Origin: Podocnemis expansa | Lineage: Eukaryota; Chordata; Testudines; Podocnemididae | Direction of reading: 5' to 3' | NCBI GenBank assembly: GCA_007922195.1 | Contig: ML681964.1 | Span: forward strand, 6,280,445-6,344,444 | Length of the DNA stretch: 64,000 nucleotides | In this document: one piece after another, positions 1 to 12,326 of the stretch | Position numbering within the stretch: position 1 is the stretch's first letter | Layout: each line of letters starts with the position of its first letter | Notes under the pieces: model-generated | Told to the model about the DNA's origin: nothing | The model's input: only the letters and a program-made list of their open reading frames with translations | The model's database searches: none | Position numbers and translations under genes: made by a program

Positions 1-72
1 AAAAAATTCTCTTCCATCTAATTTGGTGCCCCAGGCGGCTGTCTAGTTCACCTATACAGTTGGGCCAGGCTT
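1..72. mobile_element. Possible end of a DNA-transposon-like repeat, cut by the window edge
   Basis: The stretch contains a phrase of the form GGTGCCCCAGGCGGC...GGGCCAGG, which resembles the terminal part of a dispersed, GC-rich, hAT-like repeat common in turtle DNA. Only the end is present because the window starts inside it. No flanking duplication can be tested. Assignment is by resemblance only. Confidence 0.3.
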
Positions 73-1726
73 GTGAACCATGCAATTATAATCACTTGCA
101 TGATCATGCTAGGAAACAGTGAAGTCCTTCAAAAAAACCTGCAAGCTAGGTCTTCAGCTGGCAAAACTTGGTCTAGCTTAGCTGTTTTCAATATGGAGCT
201 ATGCCAATTTAGCTCAGGTGAGGATGTGACCATGTCTTTAACCCTACCTAAGAAGTCAGGAAAGGGAAAGTGGAGATGACCTCTAAAGAGCAAGTGGGGA
301 GGTCTACATGTTAGCATATGCATCTGAGGTTGAACTTTTCATCTAAGATGTTTACTGACAGTAGAGTAGCTGTCAACTTCTTTTCCAACCACAAAAAAAC
401 CCCAGAAGTATATTATTTTTAAAACAATGACAGGATTTTTGTGACTGACACAATTTTTGAATGCTTGAGATTGGGTTCAGGGTGTCTTTCGGCTTTTGAA
501 TGCTTGGGACTGGGATCGGGATATCTTTCACAGGCCTGAATTCGAAAATCTGTCCATTATCATATGTGGCAATTTACTTCTGTGGTAGAAAGGCAACACC
601 AGCTGTTTCTTTTCTCAGCTTCAGTCCAATGAGCAAGAGTTTTACAGAAGCTGCAGACCATAGTTATTAGGCTCTCTCTGCCCGATAGTTTTGTTCCACA
701 ACTCAGCTAAGGACAAAAAGAGGCCATGAAGCTAAGGAACCAGGTAGCTTGGAAAAGAGACACTATTACACTTTCACCATTCCCACTCCACATTACTATA
801 ACACAGAAAAGAACAGCAGCAAAGATGGACGAAAGTGTCCCTTATAACAAGTCTAAACCATTACAGTGCCATTACAACAGATTGATGATGGATGAAAATG
901 CCCTCAGCAGCAGACTGGTGATTGATCACAGTCTCTATGCAGAACAGTGGAGGAAAAAGCACCCCACAGCAAACTGGCCATGGAGGGTGAGCAGAGGGGC
1001 AGCAAACCAATGACAGGGAGTGCAAAAAGTTTCCATTAAACACAATTGTTTAAACCTGGCTCACACTAGAACATTCCCAAGCATATCCTCAATCCCTCAC
1101 CATCTACAATCACACAAGACTGAATTCAAAAGTAGAGCTTTATTAACCATGCAGCCACTCATAAAGGAGATTTTTTTATATCAGAAATTGGTGGTATTTG
1201 AGCATGAGAGGTTGAAAGATGTTTTGCATGCACTCTCTGGCTTCCTTCTGTTGCCAGAATTAGAGTTTGAAGGGATAAGAGTCTAATGTCTGCTTGTGTC
1301 CCAGTTTGAGCTTTCCTCAGAATAGCAGAGATACTACAGACTCCAAATCCCACACATAAAGCAGAGCCTTGTCTGTTTCTCCTATGCTGCATTCAGCTAT
1401 TCGCATGAAACAGAAGACTGCAAATATTTGTAAATGGGACAGACAACTTCATCTGATTTTCTTAAAAATACTAATCCGTTTTTAACAAATAATTTTATTT
1501 TTAGACTTAATTTGTTTGATATACACAAGTACATTACAAGCTATGTATCAAAAGGACATATTTAAGGTACACTAGCCAATAAAGCCAATGGCTAATGAAT
1601 GTATTCAATTGTGAGCTTCATGTGTGTTTAAGAAAACACTAAATTTAAGAATATGTATCTAAAATAAAACAAATGTAGGTGTTTTACTACAATTTGAGAA
1701 TGTAGCCTTCATTATCATTAATTTAT
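73..1726. other. No gene recognised; unique AT-rich DNA
   Basis: The short open frames here (up to 95 codons) show no domain, no splice-bounded exon structure and no biased composition. Apart from the tandem duplication at 455-532 I see no repeat family or regulatory signal I can name. Confidence 0.6.
455..532. repeat. Tandem duplication, two diverged ~39-bp units
   Basis: Two adjacent units share TTTTGAATGCTTG, then a G-rich centre, then TCTTTC, with a period of 39 bases (first unit about 455-493, second 494-532). Several substitutions separate the units, so the duplication is old. No coding meaning is apparent. Confidence 0.75.
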
Positions 1727-1835
1727 TTATTTATACTGAAGGAACGCTCAAAGGTCTCAATCAGGAATGCATTGTGCTAGACAATGTACACCCATATAAC
1801 AAAATACCCCTATAAAAGAATCTAAAATCCCCAAA
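1727..1835. repeat. Old dispersed repeat fragment, class not assigned
   Basis: The text around CTCAATCAGGAATGCATTG followed by GTGCTAGACAATGTACA matches a phrase common in amniote intergenic DNA and is related to 59265-59400 in this window. It could be an ancient LINE tail (CR1/L3-like). No protein homology is visible. Confidence 0.4.
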
Positions 1836-3409
1836 TTAACCAAAATAAGCATTTTGTGATTTTTGTTTCAGTAGCACTGTAATTTTAAGTCTAATGCTGT
1901 AACCATTAAAATCAAATTTGATAGGAAAAGTCAAAAATTGCCCTCCTTTCCCATCTTCTTCCTTCTTCCCATCTTGATATTGATTTATATTGATTTTGCT
2001 TAAGGCACTCAATCCAGTTTTATGAGTGTCCACTCAGTGGGGTTGCACTAATCTTACTAAAACAACTATTAAACCAATATAAATGTCTCTACAATTTGTG
2101 CATGCAGGCAATCCGTAAGACCATTAACCTGCAGAGAAAACCATACAGGCAGGCCCCTGTCCCTAAATGGAGCCCCACTGGGTCTGATCATATGCTTCCT
2201 GGTATAGGATCAGGGTTCATTGAATAAAATGCCCAGAACTTAATACCAGATTCAGAATCCTCAATGTGGATTATAAGGATGGGATTTTCAAAAGCACTCA
2301 TTGTTGACCTGTCTCTGCTTCCTGTAGTCTGCTCAGTGAGAGTGAACAAGCCAATGCCAAAATCTCATTGTTTTCTTTCAGAAAAATATTTTTTCAAGCC
2401 TTTTGCACTGAATACAGAGGGTGTTGAGGATTGAAAATTCATCTTCCCATTGACTGCACCCTTATAAATTTATGTGAAAGTGACAGACAACTTGGCTTTG
2501 TAAGAAAGTAACATAGATAGGCAAAGATATTGATACAAAACATGTTGAAATCTAGATTCAGACTGTAAATCTAGATATGTGCTACCTAAAATCTGTGGAT
2601 ATTACTAACATAAATAAATATACCTCAAACCCCTGAACAAGTACAACTGGTTTTATAAAGGAGCTCTGAATTTTGAATGATACATAGCTGAAAAAACATG
2701 AAACATGAAATTCAACTTTAAACCATATCCCATTAAATTCAAACAAATTTATACAAGGCTACCATAACCTAAACAGTGCACTGGATTAATTGATTTTCAT
2801 TTTGTAAAGAGTACTTACTACTATATATATATATATTTTTTACTGTATATTTGGTTAGGGTTAGATTTACCAAATGAGACATGAATTTAAAATAAGGAAA
2901 TACTAGGAACATATTTTTTAACACAACTGTTTCAATTATAATTTAGATTCCATTAAAAAGAAAAACTTTTTAAATCGCACAGACATAAATGTAACATTTG
3001 CTCATTTGCATTCCATTCAGCGATTCTTGGCTAAGCACTAAAACTGAAAATTTCATCAGCAGTTTATGTCATCTTGAATTGCAATTTTAAGAAAACACCC
3101 TCTAAATGGTTTGAAGTAAGTCCTTTTTGTACCATACTTTTAGTTCTGTATAGTACCTACTGGTACGGGCTCAAAAACAACTGTAGGTCACACAGCTTAA
3201 TATTAGTCACACAAGTGCTTCTGCCAATGAAAAAGAAAACCAGACATATCACTGCAAGTCTGCTGTATACTGTACTATATGGGGTAAAAAGAGACCCTGT
3301 CATTTTACAGAGGAGAAGCATATCTAGCAGCCAACAGATTTATCATCATGAAATGGCATTTACGGTGAAGATTTTGTGAAGGAAAAAAATCCCCCCAAAA
3401 AAGTAGTTT

Positions 3410-3640
3410 ATTATGGGCCCAATATTAAGCTTAGTGAAGTCAACGGTAGCCTTTCCTTTCTTTTGATTTCAATGGGCTTTGAATCAAGTTCTGTAGGGGA
3501 TTCTACTATGTGATTAAAGAAGGTGATGTGTGGTAAAATCCAGACCCTACTGTGTGGCAAATTCTAGACCACACTGAAGTCAATGGGAGTCCTGTCACTG
3601 ACTTCAGATAGGCTAGGATTTTACCCATGATATCCATATG
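3410..3640. repeat. Dispersed 'GAAGTCAATGGGAG' repeat family fragment
   Basis: The interval includes GGGCCCAATATTAAG, GATTTCAATGGGC, TGAAGTCAATGGGAGTCC and GGATTTTACCC. Related phrases recur at about 5990-6045, 11930-12117, 37137-37200 and 60780-60880. The recurrence marks an old multicopy family typical of turtle DNA. Its class is unknown to me. Confidence 0.5.
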
Positions 3641-4983
3641 CTCTACAGATTGACAGAAAACTACAGCATATAGGATTATCAATACATCAACCTTTCTCAA
3701 GCAAATAACTAAGTTAAAATAACTCACAGAAAGCAAATCAATCTATATACTAATGAAAAAAGAAAAAGCACTCAGGAAAGAATATTTAGTTTCAAAGTTC
3801 CAAGAATTCTACAAACAGAAAGCAAAATCAAAAGAAAATAAATTTTTAAAAATATTCAATCTAGCATCACATCACCATTGAAAGAAACACATGTTAGAAG
3901 GATCTGTATTGCTTATTTTCTTAACCCTGAGTTTTAATGAAGTTCTGAAATGTTAACTACCATGAAATCATCAATCTTCAGAAAAATTTTAAAAGGGGTA
4001 TAAAAAATGTTAATGCAAAACTGAAAACCCAGTATATAGTCTAAAAGTTGAAATTACATATATAATAGGGTCTCTTTTAAGGATGTTATATCTTCTTTGA
4101 ATTTAGAATTAGTTCATTAACTTTTTCCTTAGAAACCACCTTTAAACTGTTTATTTACCACTTTCATAGTGGCAGACAGACTACACAATTTTATGGTCTG
4201 GTCTGATCTTGAGTTATGACATACGCTTCTCACATCAAGTTTAGTATTTCAGTGGGAAAATTTTCTTGACAAGCACACTTGTTATGTTTAAAGGCAGTGG
4301 TGAGACCATTCCCGGTTCCCCATTGAGCTAAAGGGTTTCAAAGTAACACTACAGTTAATCAATGATGGATTACAGCAAAAATTTTAGAGAAGTGCTTATG
4401 ACATTCCCATTAATACTAATGAACTCAGTGTAATTAATGGTATTACAATAAATACCAGTCAGTCAATTATTGTAAAGTTTAGTATTTTTAAGTGTACAGT
4501 ATGAGCTATTCCACAACCCACTGAAGTTAACAGAATTATACCCTTAGAGGATATGAGGTTGTGTGTAGTGTCAATATTTGCTGTAGTGTACAATGCCTAC
4601 TTTTATTTTTGTGAAATAAGTAAAACATGCACAGGAAACTGACGGTCACAAAAGTATTTAAAAAAAAAGGGCACTAGACAGCCTGGTGTATTTGCAGACA
4701 TCTGAACCAACAAACTGTGGAAAGATGTTTAAACTGGCTTTTCAGCAGGCTGAATTTAAGGTCAGTCTACTGTGGTGCCACATAGCTGATAGGAAGTCCT
4801 ACAGCTGAAAGCCATGGCTTCTCAATCTTGGGATTCCCTCTGAGACCCCTTTCCATTCAGCTACCCAAGAACTCAGTTATCTTTATTTGGCATACAGCAT
4901 TACACTGAGTTGATCAGATTCAAAAGCAGGAGGGAAGGATGCAGAGTATATCACATCTTCAAAAGTATACACAGTGGCACATT

Positions 4984-5063
4984 GCATAAAAACAAAACCA
5001 AAAAAATTGTTTTGTTTTGGGGTTTTTTTGGTTTGTTTGTTTTTTTGTTTTGTTTTTTTTTTA
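4984..5063. repeat. T/G-rich low-complexity tract
   Basis: Long T runs interrupted by GG and single G give a strongly purine-on-one-strand tract. It explains the lysine/threonine/asparagine-rich minus-strand open frame at 4883-5143, which I do not regard as a gene. Confidence 0.8.
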
Positions 5064-5734
5064 CAAGAGAGGTAATTTAAACACTTGTTTTCTGAAAGCC
5101 AAGTTCTAATTTTTTCACTGTTAAAACTGATTTCTGCTGTCATCTTAAAAGGAAAAAAAAGAAAAAAAATTAATACTAATAATCCAATAGGGATCAGAGG
5201 TTAGTGCACAACCTTTTAAAATGAGCAATGTATTTAAAGACTGATGACACAGTATATTTTTACTCTTCAGTAATTTAGTACAGAAGTTCACATTGATTGC
5301 TTAAAAGACCATTCGATTTTATTTCCTATATTTAATTGTTCTTACTGACCGACAAATGATTGCCTGGAGAAAGCAGAAGATTATTTTATTCATCTGGTGT
5401 CATTAAAAACACTTTCAGCTTAACTCCCTCATTCATGTGACCGCTACATACCCTTAATGTTTTCACAACACTGTGCACATTATCTGTATTTCATTACTGT
5501 GAAACCTAAAACTCCACCACACTCACTAACCTGAACTAAATCCCTTTCAGTGCATGGAACAGAAAGGGAAGATTTTACCAGTCCCAAGAACTTTTACATA
5601 CAACAAAGGAAAACCTATTGTCTAGCACAGAAAATGTGTGTGTTATCTGACAATTTATTATCTCCGAAAAAGGGCTGTCGCCTGATCCCAGTCTTATGAG
5701 TTGAATCTCTTTAGCGCTTGTGATGAAGTCTGCT

Positions 5735-6045
5735 GGAGCTCTTGGACATGGGCCAGCCTTGGTCCTTAAATCAGCAAAGCATTTTAGGGAAATATTTAAG
5801 TTGAACTCCTGCTTAAGTCCCATTAAATTCAATGGCACCTTCCCATGTTTAAAGTTCAGAATATGCTTATGTGCTTTCCTGGACTGGGGCACTCATCTCC
5901 TTCTCTCTCAGAACTCCTTCCAATCGGTTGAGAAAAGTGCTCAAAAAAAAAAAAAAAGTTTCCAGCTTCTTAGCATCTTTCAACTTTGGGTAAAATTTGG
6001 TTCCCATGAAGGTGATTTCCACTGACATCCCACGGGCCAGGGTCT
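5735..6045. repeat. Dispersed repeat fragment ('TTAAGTCCCATT...TCAATGG' family)
   Basis: Phrases such as TCAGCAAAGCATTTTAGGG, TGCTTAAGTCCCATTAAATT and GGTAAAATTTGGTTCCCATG match a family seen again at 58850-58945 and, for the right part, the GAAGTCAATGGG family. The minus-strand open frame at 5867-6163 lies across this repeat and is probably fortuitous. Confidence 0.45.
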
Positions 6046-7399
6046 CATTCATGATGTTCAAGGATTTTGCCAAGAAGTCTCCCTTTCTCCTTACCTTTAT
6101 CCTCCATTCCATCTCATTCTCCTCTGCCACCTGAAACACATGAAGGCAAGGCAGAACACTCACCTCTGCTATGACAAAAGCCTGCTTGAGCCATCTTTAA
6201 GAAACCTAAGAGGCATCTGCATCCTCCTGAACAGATCTAGTGGCTTATTCAGAGGTAAGCAAGCAGATTCATGGGACCGGTAAATATTCTTAAAGCAAGA
6301 CAAGGTAGAACACCATTTCCTCCATGAACAGAAATGTACAGTACTCCTCTGCTTTTATCAATGCCATGTGTCCAGGTCCTCCAGCACCTCTGGAGACACT
6401 CACTTCACCAATGTACCCTCCAAGTATAGACAGCACTGAATCTTGGAAGTAAATACGTGGCTGCACATGTGGTGGAGTTGGAAAGAATTTGGTTTCCTTG
6501 ACAAGCTGACTTTCCAGGAACAAGGATTATTCTGACAGGATGTGCTCCATCTATTACAAACTGGTAAGAGCATCTTTGGACATTGACTATGTTAGAAGTA
6601 GTAAACGGGTTCTCCCAGAGGAGGATTGGGTTGAATGGCACCCTTTATTACTCACTGCTTGTTCCCTCAAAGTCTTGAGTGATCCAAGAGGGGATGAATT
6701 ACAATCCTCTTATGCTTCAAAATACGTAAAAGCCATTCATAACTCCCCAAAGACCATTTTTCAGTTACATCAACACCCAAACAATGAATATTAATAACTA
6801 CGTGGTGAATATAATTATCCCTGCCCTTGTCATTCTTTACAGGTTTAATCAATGGTGTGCAGATGTTTAACTTTACAACATGTTACTGTTTTTTCAGAGC
6901 AATGCCTATAATATTACTGACCAAGCATTTAGCAAAGGAAGGGAGCAGTGAGAAAGTTGATAAGTATGTTCTTTCCATGGGTCTTATGCAGGAGAGAAAA
7001 GATAGCTTCTTTAAGTTACATTTCTTGCTTAAACTATGAAAAAGGGAGAGGAGAAAGGGAAGTAATATATTTCACTAAATTCCAATTGCAAAAAGGAAAG
7101 CCTGTGTGCCCATCCGTGACCCTATTACCATAAAAGCCACAGCTCAAGCAGAGGCCTAGGGGCTCAGATAGTATCCCAGTGTCCAGGTTAAATTTACTCT
7201 CCTACATACTAGAAATCACAACTCTATTAAAAAGGCAAAAAAAGAAAAGCCACAGTTCAGTCTGCAAAATATCTTTGATGCCTGTATACAAATAGAATGA
7301 ATATGGGGACCAAAACAGGACGAACTGGAAACTACGGTATATAAGCTATATTATATACTGTAGTTTATATGGTATAGACCGCAGGGTATATGAAGAATT
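6046..7399. other. No gene recognised
   Basis: Two overlapping minus-strand frames at 6290-6641 are open for about 78 codons each but lie in different frames and show no family I know. A possible splice-bounded micro-exon near 6083-6128 was considered and rejected. A small hairpin with arms AACTACGGTATATA / TATATACTGTAGTT lies near 7329-7366. Confidence 0.5.
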
Positions 7400-7700
7400 A
7401 TTGGAGCACCCACATTGAGGGATATAGCATGTTCTGAAAGGATAGCTATGGGAGGACAAAAAGGTGCTGTGAAGAAGTGGGTGACACACCTATTGAAAGT
7501 CCGGATAACAATGGAAAGGAACAGTAGCAATATTAAGGTAGGAGTCTATTACAGATCACCAAATAAGAGGAATTGAACAAGTCATTCTATAAGGTGGTAA
7601 AAAGGTTGACGAAGAGACACGAGCTAGCATTAAGGGGAGATTTTAAACTTCCCTGATACATTTGAAAGACTATTACAGCAACATATAATACATCCTGCAC
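7400..7700 (+). pseudogene. CR1 LINE ORF2 fragment, endonuclease domain, degenerate
   Basis: Frame-by-frame reading gives VGVYYRSPNK and, after a frame break, LRGDFKLP. These correspond to the CR1 endonuclease core blocks normally read as VGVYYRPP and GDFNYPD. The intact minus-strand copy in this window has VGVCYRPP and GDFNYPD in the same order and spacing. Several stops and indels interrupt the reading. The upstream part (7400-7520) also aligns in order with CR1 ORF2 text. This is a short, old, 5'- and 3'-truncated piece lying just before the DIRS terminal repeat. Confidence 0.75.
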
Positions 7701-7724
7701 ATTCTTTGTGTGTGTAGAGGACCT

Positions 7725-7975
7725 TTTATAACTGTTGTTCTTTGGGATGTGTTGCTTCTGCACAGTTACCGGAGAGTTTTCCCCTATTGGTGTCCTTAGT
7801 ACTAGCTATAGCACCCTCAGGGGAGATGTGTGTATGAGCCAGTTTAAGAGGCACCAGCAGCCCCACTTATTTTCAACCCCTTCTTGCACTGACTCTGACA
7901 GAGGGGTTGGAGGACAGATCATGGAATTAACATGAGCAATGCATCCTGAAGAACAACAGTTACGAAAGATTGGCA
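7725..7975. repeat. DIRS-type terminal repeat with inverted arms
   Basis: The unit begins with an arm AACTGTTGTTCTTTGGGATG (7730-7755) and ends with its imperfect reverse complement, ending in GAAGAACAACAGTT (7936-7961). The phrase GTTCTTCgagatgtgttgc is characteristic of DIRS terminal regions in turtles. It lies immediately 3' of the minus-strand tyrosine recombinase remnant, where the right terminal repeat of a DIRS element is expected. A similar unit is at 31385-31694. Confidence 0.6.
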
Positions 7976-8059
7976 ACCGTGTGTTTTAGGTGACTCAATC
8001 AATATTCTTGTAATTTGGCTCAAAGTTCATAGATGTGCTGGTTGCAACACTGCCCTCCT

Positions 8060-9000
8060 AAAATCGGTATCAACTCAGGCTTACTGAGTGACAGTCTAGT
8101 GGAACATGAGAGTATGCACCAATGACCCTGTTGCATTTCTGCAAATGCCCTGGATTGGTATCTAAGCAAAGAAGGCTGCCAAAGATGCTTGGGTTCTGGT
8201 GGGATGGGCTGTCACAGTGGCTGAAAGCATGACATTTGACAACTCATAACAAGCCTTGACACAGCTGATTATCCAGGACAATATTCTGTGGGATGATACC
8301 AGTAGTCCTTTCATCCTCTCTCCTATCACTACAAAGAGCTCCAGGGACTCTTGGAAAGACTTAGTCCTCTCATTGTAAAAAGTGAGGACTCTCCTAACAT
8401 TTAATATATGGAAACTCCATTCATCAGACTTGTGAGGTTTCAGGAAGAAAACTGGTAGGAAGATGTCCTGACTGAAATGAAATTGCATCACCATCTTTGG
8501 CAAAAAGGTCGGGGGCGGGGACACAACTGGTCCTTGTCCTTGAAAAAAACTATGGCTCTGATGTGAATGCCTTAATCTCAGATACCCTTCTGGCTGATGT
8601 GGTTGCAACCAGAAAGGCAATCTTCCAAGAGAGAAGAAGCAGAGAGCACAAGACCAATGGCTTGAAGGGGGCCCTGCAAGCCTGGACAGGACCAGATTCA
8701 AGTCCCATGGCAGAGTAGGGACATGAATTTGAGGGAAGAGCCTTTCCAGCACTTTGAGGACCCTATTGTTTCATGAGAGAACACCAACCTGCTGCTCACC
8801 AATGGGTGAAAATCAAGACGGCTGCCAAATGGCCCTTTATAAATGAAGGCACCAAGCCCTGGTGCTTCAGATGGAGCAGACAGTCTAACCTTCAATGAAG
8901 AATAAGATCAAGAAAAATTCTGTTCAGAGGCCTAGAAACATTTCCATTTCACCAAGTAAATTGCTCTAGAAGAAGGTTTTCCACTGCTTAACAAGACCTG
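8060..9000 (-). pseudogene. DIRS tyrosine recombinase, inactivated
   Basis: The N-terminal core-binding part starts near 8990 with SSRAIYLVKWKCF. The catalytic part includes WDLNLVLSRLAGPP (around 8700), a TSARRVSEI block in another frame near 8600 that carries the first catalytic arginine, DVRRAL-like NVRRVLTFY, and a TAHPTR block holding the conserved H-x-x-R. After an in-frame stop at 8162, reading in the same frame continues 21 codons through ICRNAT and HTLMFH. It then reaches a TAG at 8096-8098 exactly where relatives have the tyrosine of HTFTSHY. At least one frameshift and several stops are present. DIRS family membership is well supported, but no activity is possible. Confidence 0.85.
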
Positions 9001-9439
9001 TCTAACTTGTTCGGAACAGGCTTGCTCTTCAGAATTCAGCCATGCTGTGAAGGTGCACAGAAGCAAGGTTTGGATGTGCAGTAACCTGCTGTGATACTAT
9101 GTAATCAGATCTGGATAGAGTGGAAGTGTAAAAGGCTCTGCAATTGAGATATCCATCATCATGCTGAACCAATGGTGGTGTGGTCACATTGGTCCTATGA
9201 GGATGACTTTTGCCCTGCCCCATCTGATTTTAAGGAGGACTCCGTGAATCAGAGAGATCTGAGGAAAGGTACACAGAAGATTGGTTGTTCACATAAATAA
9301 TGCAACCATGTACAGTAGTCCACATCTTGACGCAGGTCTGCACTCTCATTATGGGGTAAGCTTCACTTAGGTATCAAGGTCTGACATGGGCCAGAAATGA
9401 GAGTCTCCAGAAGGAAAAAACACCCTAAGCCAAGTGAAG

Positions 9440-9925
9440 CACTGCTTGAATGAATTCTGTTCTCTCAACAGGGACCACAGTTGACTTCTCCTTGTCTACC
9501 AGCATGCTCAACTCATGGAAGGTGGCATGAGCTGTACTGATGCTGTGTTACACCTGCGCCAGTGATTGACCTTTGACCACCAGCCATCAAAGTAGAGTAC
9601 TTGTACAACTTGATGCCTGAGAAAGGCCGCCACAACCACCTTACATTTTGCAAAGACCCTCAGGGCTGCTGATATTCTGAAGGGTAGGGTAGTGAATTGA
9701 AAGCGACAGTGGTCCACCATGAACCTAAAGAAGCTTCTGTAGCCAGAGAAGAAGTAGTTATGAAAATATGCGTCTTTCAAATCAAGAGTGGTGTAGAAGT
9801 CTCTGGGGTCCACAGAAAGAATAACAGGCCAAACAGACCATGCAAAAACTCAGTTTCTTAAGATATTTGTTGAGGCAATGCAGGTGCAGGATGGGTCAGA
9901 GTCCCCCTTTGACCTTAATGTAGGA
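9440..9925 (-). pseudogene. DIRS reverse transcriptase fragment, inactivated
   Basis: The frame at 9508-9813 contains DPRDFYTTLDLKDAYFH, FRFMVDHCRFQFTTLPF and AALRVFAKC, in the order found in DIRS reverse transcriptases (LDLKDAYFH carries the first catalytic aspartate). The catalytic YLDDW box reads YFDGWW, so one catalytic aspartate is replaced by glycine. A degenerate upstream block (GGLxPILHL) is readable to about 9915. Upstream gag is absent. Confidence 0.85.
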
Positions 9926-11929
9926 TTTTAATGTTATTAACAGCATTTCTTTCTCTAATAAAAACATTCATATGTATTGAAAAAACCCAAGTCTATGTTC
10001 TTTGTTAATGATTTCTAAGCACTTATATTTTCCATCTGGAATGTCATGATAATAAAAAGGTATGGTGAAACATCAGCAAACAGGAGAAAAGTAGTTTAAA
10101 TTCCCCTTTTAAAGATAGCAATATAGAGTTTTTGAAGTTTAATTACATAGTTAAAACAAATACAATAACATATCTTTAATTTGCTTAAGCAATTATTGAT
10201 TCAGATTTGTGACTGAATAACTGTTACACTAATAAGATTCATATCTAACATTTTTTAAGTTTCACAAACAGTTCACATGATACGTTTACAAATAAATCGA
10301 TTAATATTGTCTGAAAGACCCATATATGCACAATATGAAAAACAGATTTAGTTATTTTATGCTCTTCACAGAACAGCTTTCTCTTCTGATGATTAACATT
10401 AATTTACTTTAAAGGATTTCATTGGACTGAAACTTTAATTAAAAAAGAAATGGAAAAGTCTACATAAGGTCTGCATAGCATCAATTACTTTGACTTGATA
10501 TCTTGCACTTCAGCTACCCTTTGTACATATGGTTCCTGTTAAAATAATTGAAAAGTACTTCTGAACAATGTCACCCACACATCCACACTAAGAGCTAGAG
10601 GATATATTAACATTAAACTTCACTAATATTAATAAAAAAAACCAATTAATTCTTCATTACCTGTTTGTAAAATACAACATCAAACTCCACTGGTTCAAAC
10701 ACGAATAAAACATTACATATGCCTATCGGTGGAAAGGGTAATCATCATCATCATTATAATTTATATGGCTTTGTTATAAGTCTAATGTCTCATTTATTTA
10801 TAAAGCTTCTTGGCTGCCATTTAACTAACCTCTCTAAAATATTAAAATATAATCTGGCTGTTACCAAGCAAACTCCCACATCCTCCTTCAACTGCTACTC
10901 CCTTATAAAATGTTGCCTCTAATTAACATTATACTTCCTTTAAGGGAAGAGGCATAATTTATATTTGTATATGTTAGTTCATTGGTAAAATATACTAAAA
11001 ACAGTATTTTCTGCTAATTTATCTATAAAACCTGTGCAGTGGACCGAATTCAATGTCAATGCATTTATTTGGCCATTTTAAAAAAAATAAAGAATAACTG
11101 TGAGATACTCAAAGAAGTTACTCCAGGGATCAATTATACAACAGTTTTTGAACCAGGCCCTTAAGTGAGTGAAGAGACTCCCATTCACTTCCAACTAGTT
11201 TTGGATCAGGAATAGAAATCCCTCAATATTTTAATTATTAAAATACATGGAATTGTCACAATCTTTGCCTACACTAACCATTACCAGATTACAAGCCTCT
11301 GAAGTGTACCTGGCACACTGCCTGGCATATTTATTGCTATTTATAAATTGGCGCTTGTGTAAGAATGCAAATTTTACACATCTTTGACTAAATGAGCCTG
11401 TTAAGGGATGACCAGATAGTTTTTTATGGGACTGCAAAATAATTATACTGCAAAAAGATAATGAATTTAACACTAAAGAAAAATGTTACAAATAATATTA
11501 AATAGTACCTTACCAAAACTTTTCAAAACAAAAAATATGGAATAATCTCTGCAATCTAGATACAAGAGTAAAAAGTACAGTGCCTCTATTAATCCTGCTA
11601 ATTTGGTACTAGCAATTATTTTTGTATTTTACATTCATAAGTTAAAATATGATCCCAATTCCTACTGTAGTGGTCATTAAAGTTTTCCTGCCTCAATCAG
11701 CATAACTAATGATGTCATATAATGACAGACTACAGTCTCTAATAAAAAGCTGAAGCAAGTCCCATTGCAGCAATATGGTTCATGATTTACTATCCTGAAC
11801 TTCTTCTATCTAACATATTTTAGTCTGTGGATAGTATCACCTCTCAGAAAATTACAATTCAATGAATTTGTCAGGAAAAATGTAATGAAATAACCAGACA
11901 ACATAAATTACTGTAGTTTGTTGCGCGTT
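9926..11929. other. No gene recognised; AT-rich unique DNA
   Basis: Composition is strongly AT-rich with only short low-information frames. A weak member of the CCCATT/GAAGT dispersed family may be present near 11150-11215. Nothing else is supported. Confidence 0.6.
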
Positions 11930-12117
11930 ATTCTTTTAGGGCCTAACTCTGCAGAAAAATCCTACTGTGGTGCTTACCACTAGTGAGTCCCATTGGGTTT
12001 AACAGGATTTCAGCTGGTAATAAAACTACTTCTAGAGGTAAAGGTGAAATTCTGACAACATTCAGGTGATGGAAGTTTTGCCATTGATACCAATGGAAAC
12101 CAGATTTCACTCTATGC
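11930..12117. repeat. Dispersed 'TTGCCATTGATACCAATGG' family fragment
   Basis: The interval has GGGCCTAACTCTGCAG, GAGTCCCATTGGG, GGTGAAATTCTGACA and TTTGCCATTGATACCAATGG. This is the same phrase set as 3410-3640 and 60780-60880. It directly abuts the hAT-like element at 12118, which therefore inserted in or beside it. Confidence 0.45.
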
Positions 12118-12326
12118 CAGTGTTTCCCAACCAAGTTTACCATGGCACACAGGTATGCCCCCAGGGCCGGGCAGGTGTGCCACAGAATTTTTTGTAAACT
12201 ACTCGAAGAGTTCTGGATTGGTCCATGAATATTCATGATTTCACTGGAAGGCTCTGTGGCAGTGTGCCTCAAAATAATTAAAGGTATCAAGGTGTGCCAC
12301 AGCAAACAAAAAGCTGGTAACCACAG
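12118..12326. mobile_element. hAT-type nonautonomous element, 209 bp, diverged
   Basis: The left end reads CAGTGTTTCCCAACC, a canonical hAT (Charlie-like) terminus. The right end reads GCTGGTAACCACAG, a decayed inverse of it. Flanking 8-mers CTCTATGC and CCCTAGGC agree at six of eight positions, consistent with an aged 8-bp target duplication. No transposase sequence is inside. Confidence 0.65.

Larger units (their letters stand above)
1836..5734. other. No gene recognised; AT-rich unique DNA
   Basis: Open frames are short and low in complexity. A short (TA)n run sits at about 2821-2836. The dispersed repeat at 3410-3640 and the T/G-rich tract at 4984-5063 are listed separately. No exon, promoter or RNA gene could be supported. 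Confidence 0.6.
7725..9925 (-). mobile_element. DIRS retrotransposon remnant (RT to right terminal repeat)
   Basis: Reading on the minus strand gives, in order, a DIRS reverse transcriptase block (about 9925-9440), a poorly preserved middle section where RNase H would lie, a tyrosine recombinase (about 9000-8060) and a terminal repeat (7975-7725). This order is that of DIRS1-group elements, which integrate with a tyrosine recombinase instead of an integrase. The gag part and left end are missing, and sequence above 9925 is unrelated AT-rich DNA, so the copy is 5'-truncated. Stops and frameshifts occur throughout. Confidence 0.8.

Noticed and set aside
4883..5143. Lysine/asparagine-rich minus-strand frame
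   Set aside because: It is generated by the T/G low-complexity tract.
5867..6163. Minus-strand frame with an apparent acceptor-exon-donor micro-exon (CAG at about 6129, GTAAGG at about 6092)
   Set aside because: The right part lies in a dispersed GAAGTCAATGGG-type repeat, the putative exon is only about 36 bases, and no matching neighbouring exon or known protein is apparent.
6290..6641. Two overlapping minus-strand open frames, 77 and 78 codons
   Set aside because: They are in different frames, with no recognised motif and no splice context. Chance open frames of this length are common in 64 kb.
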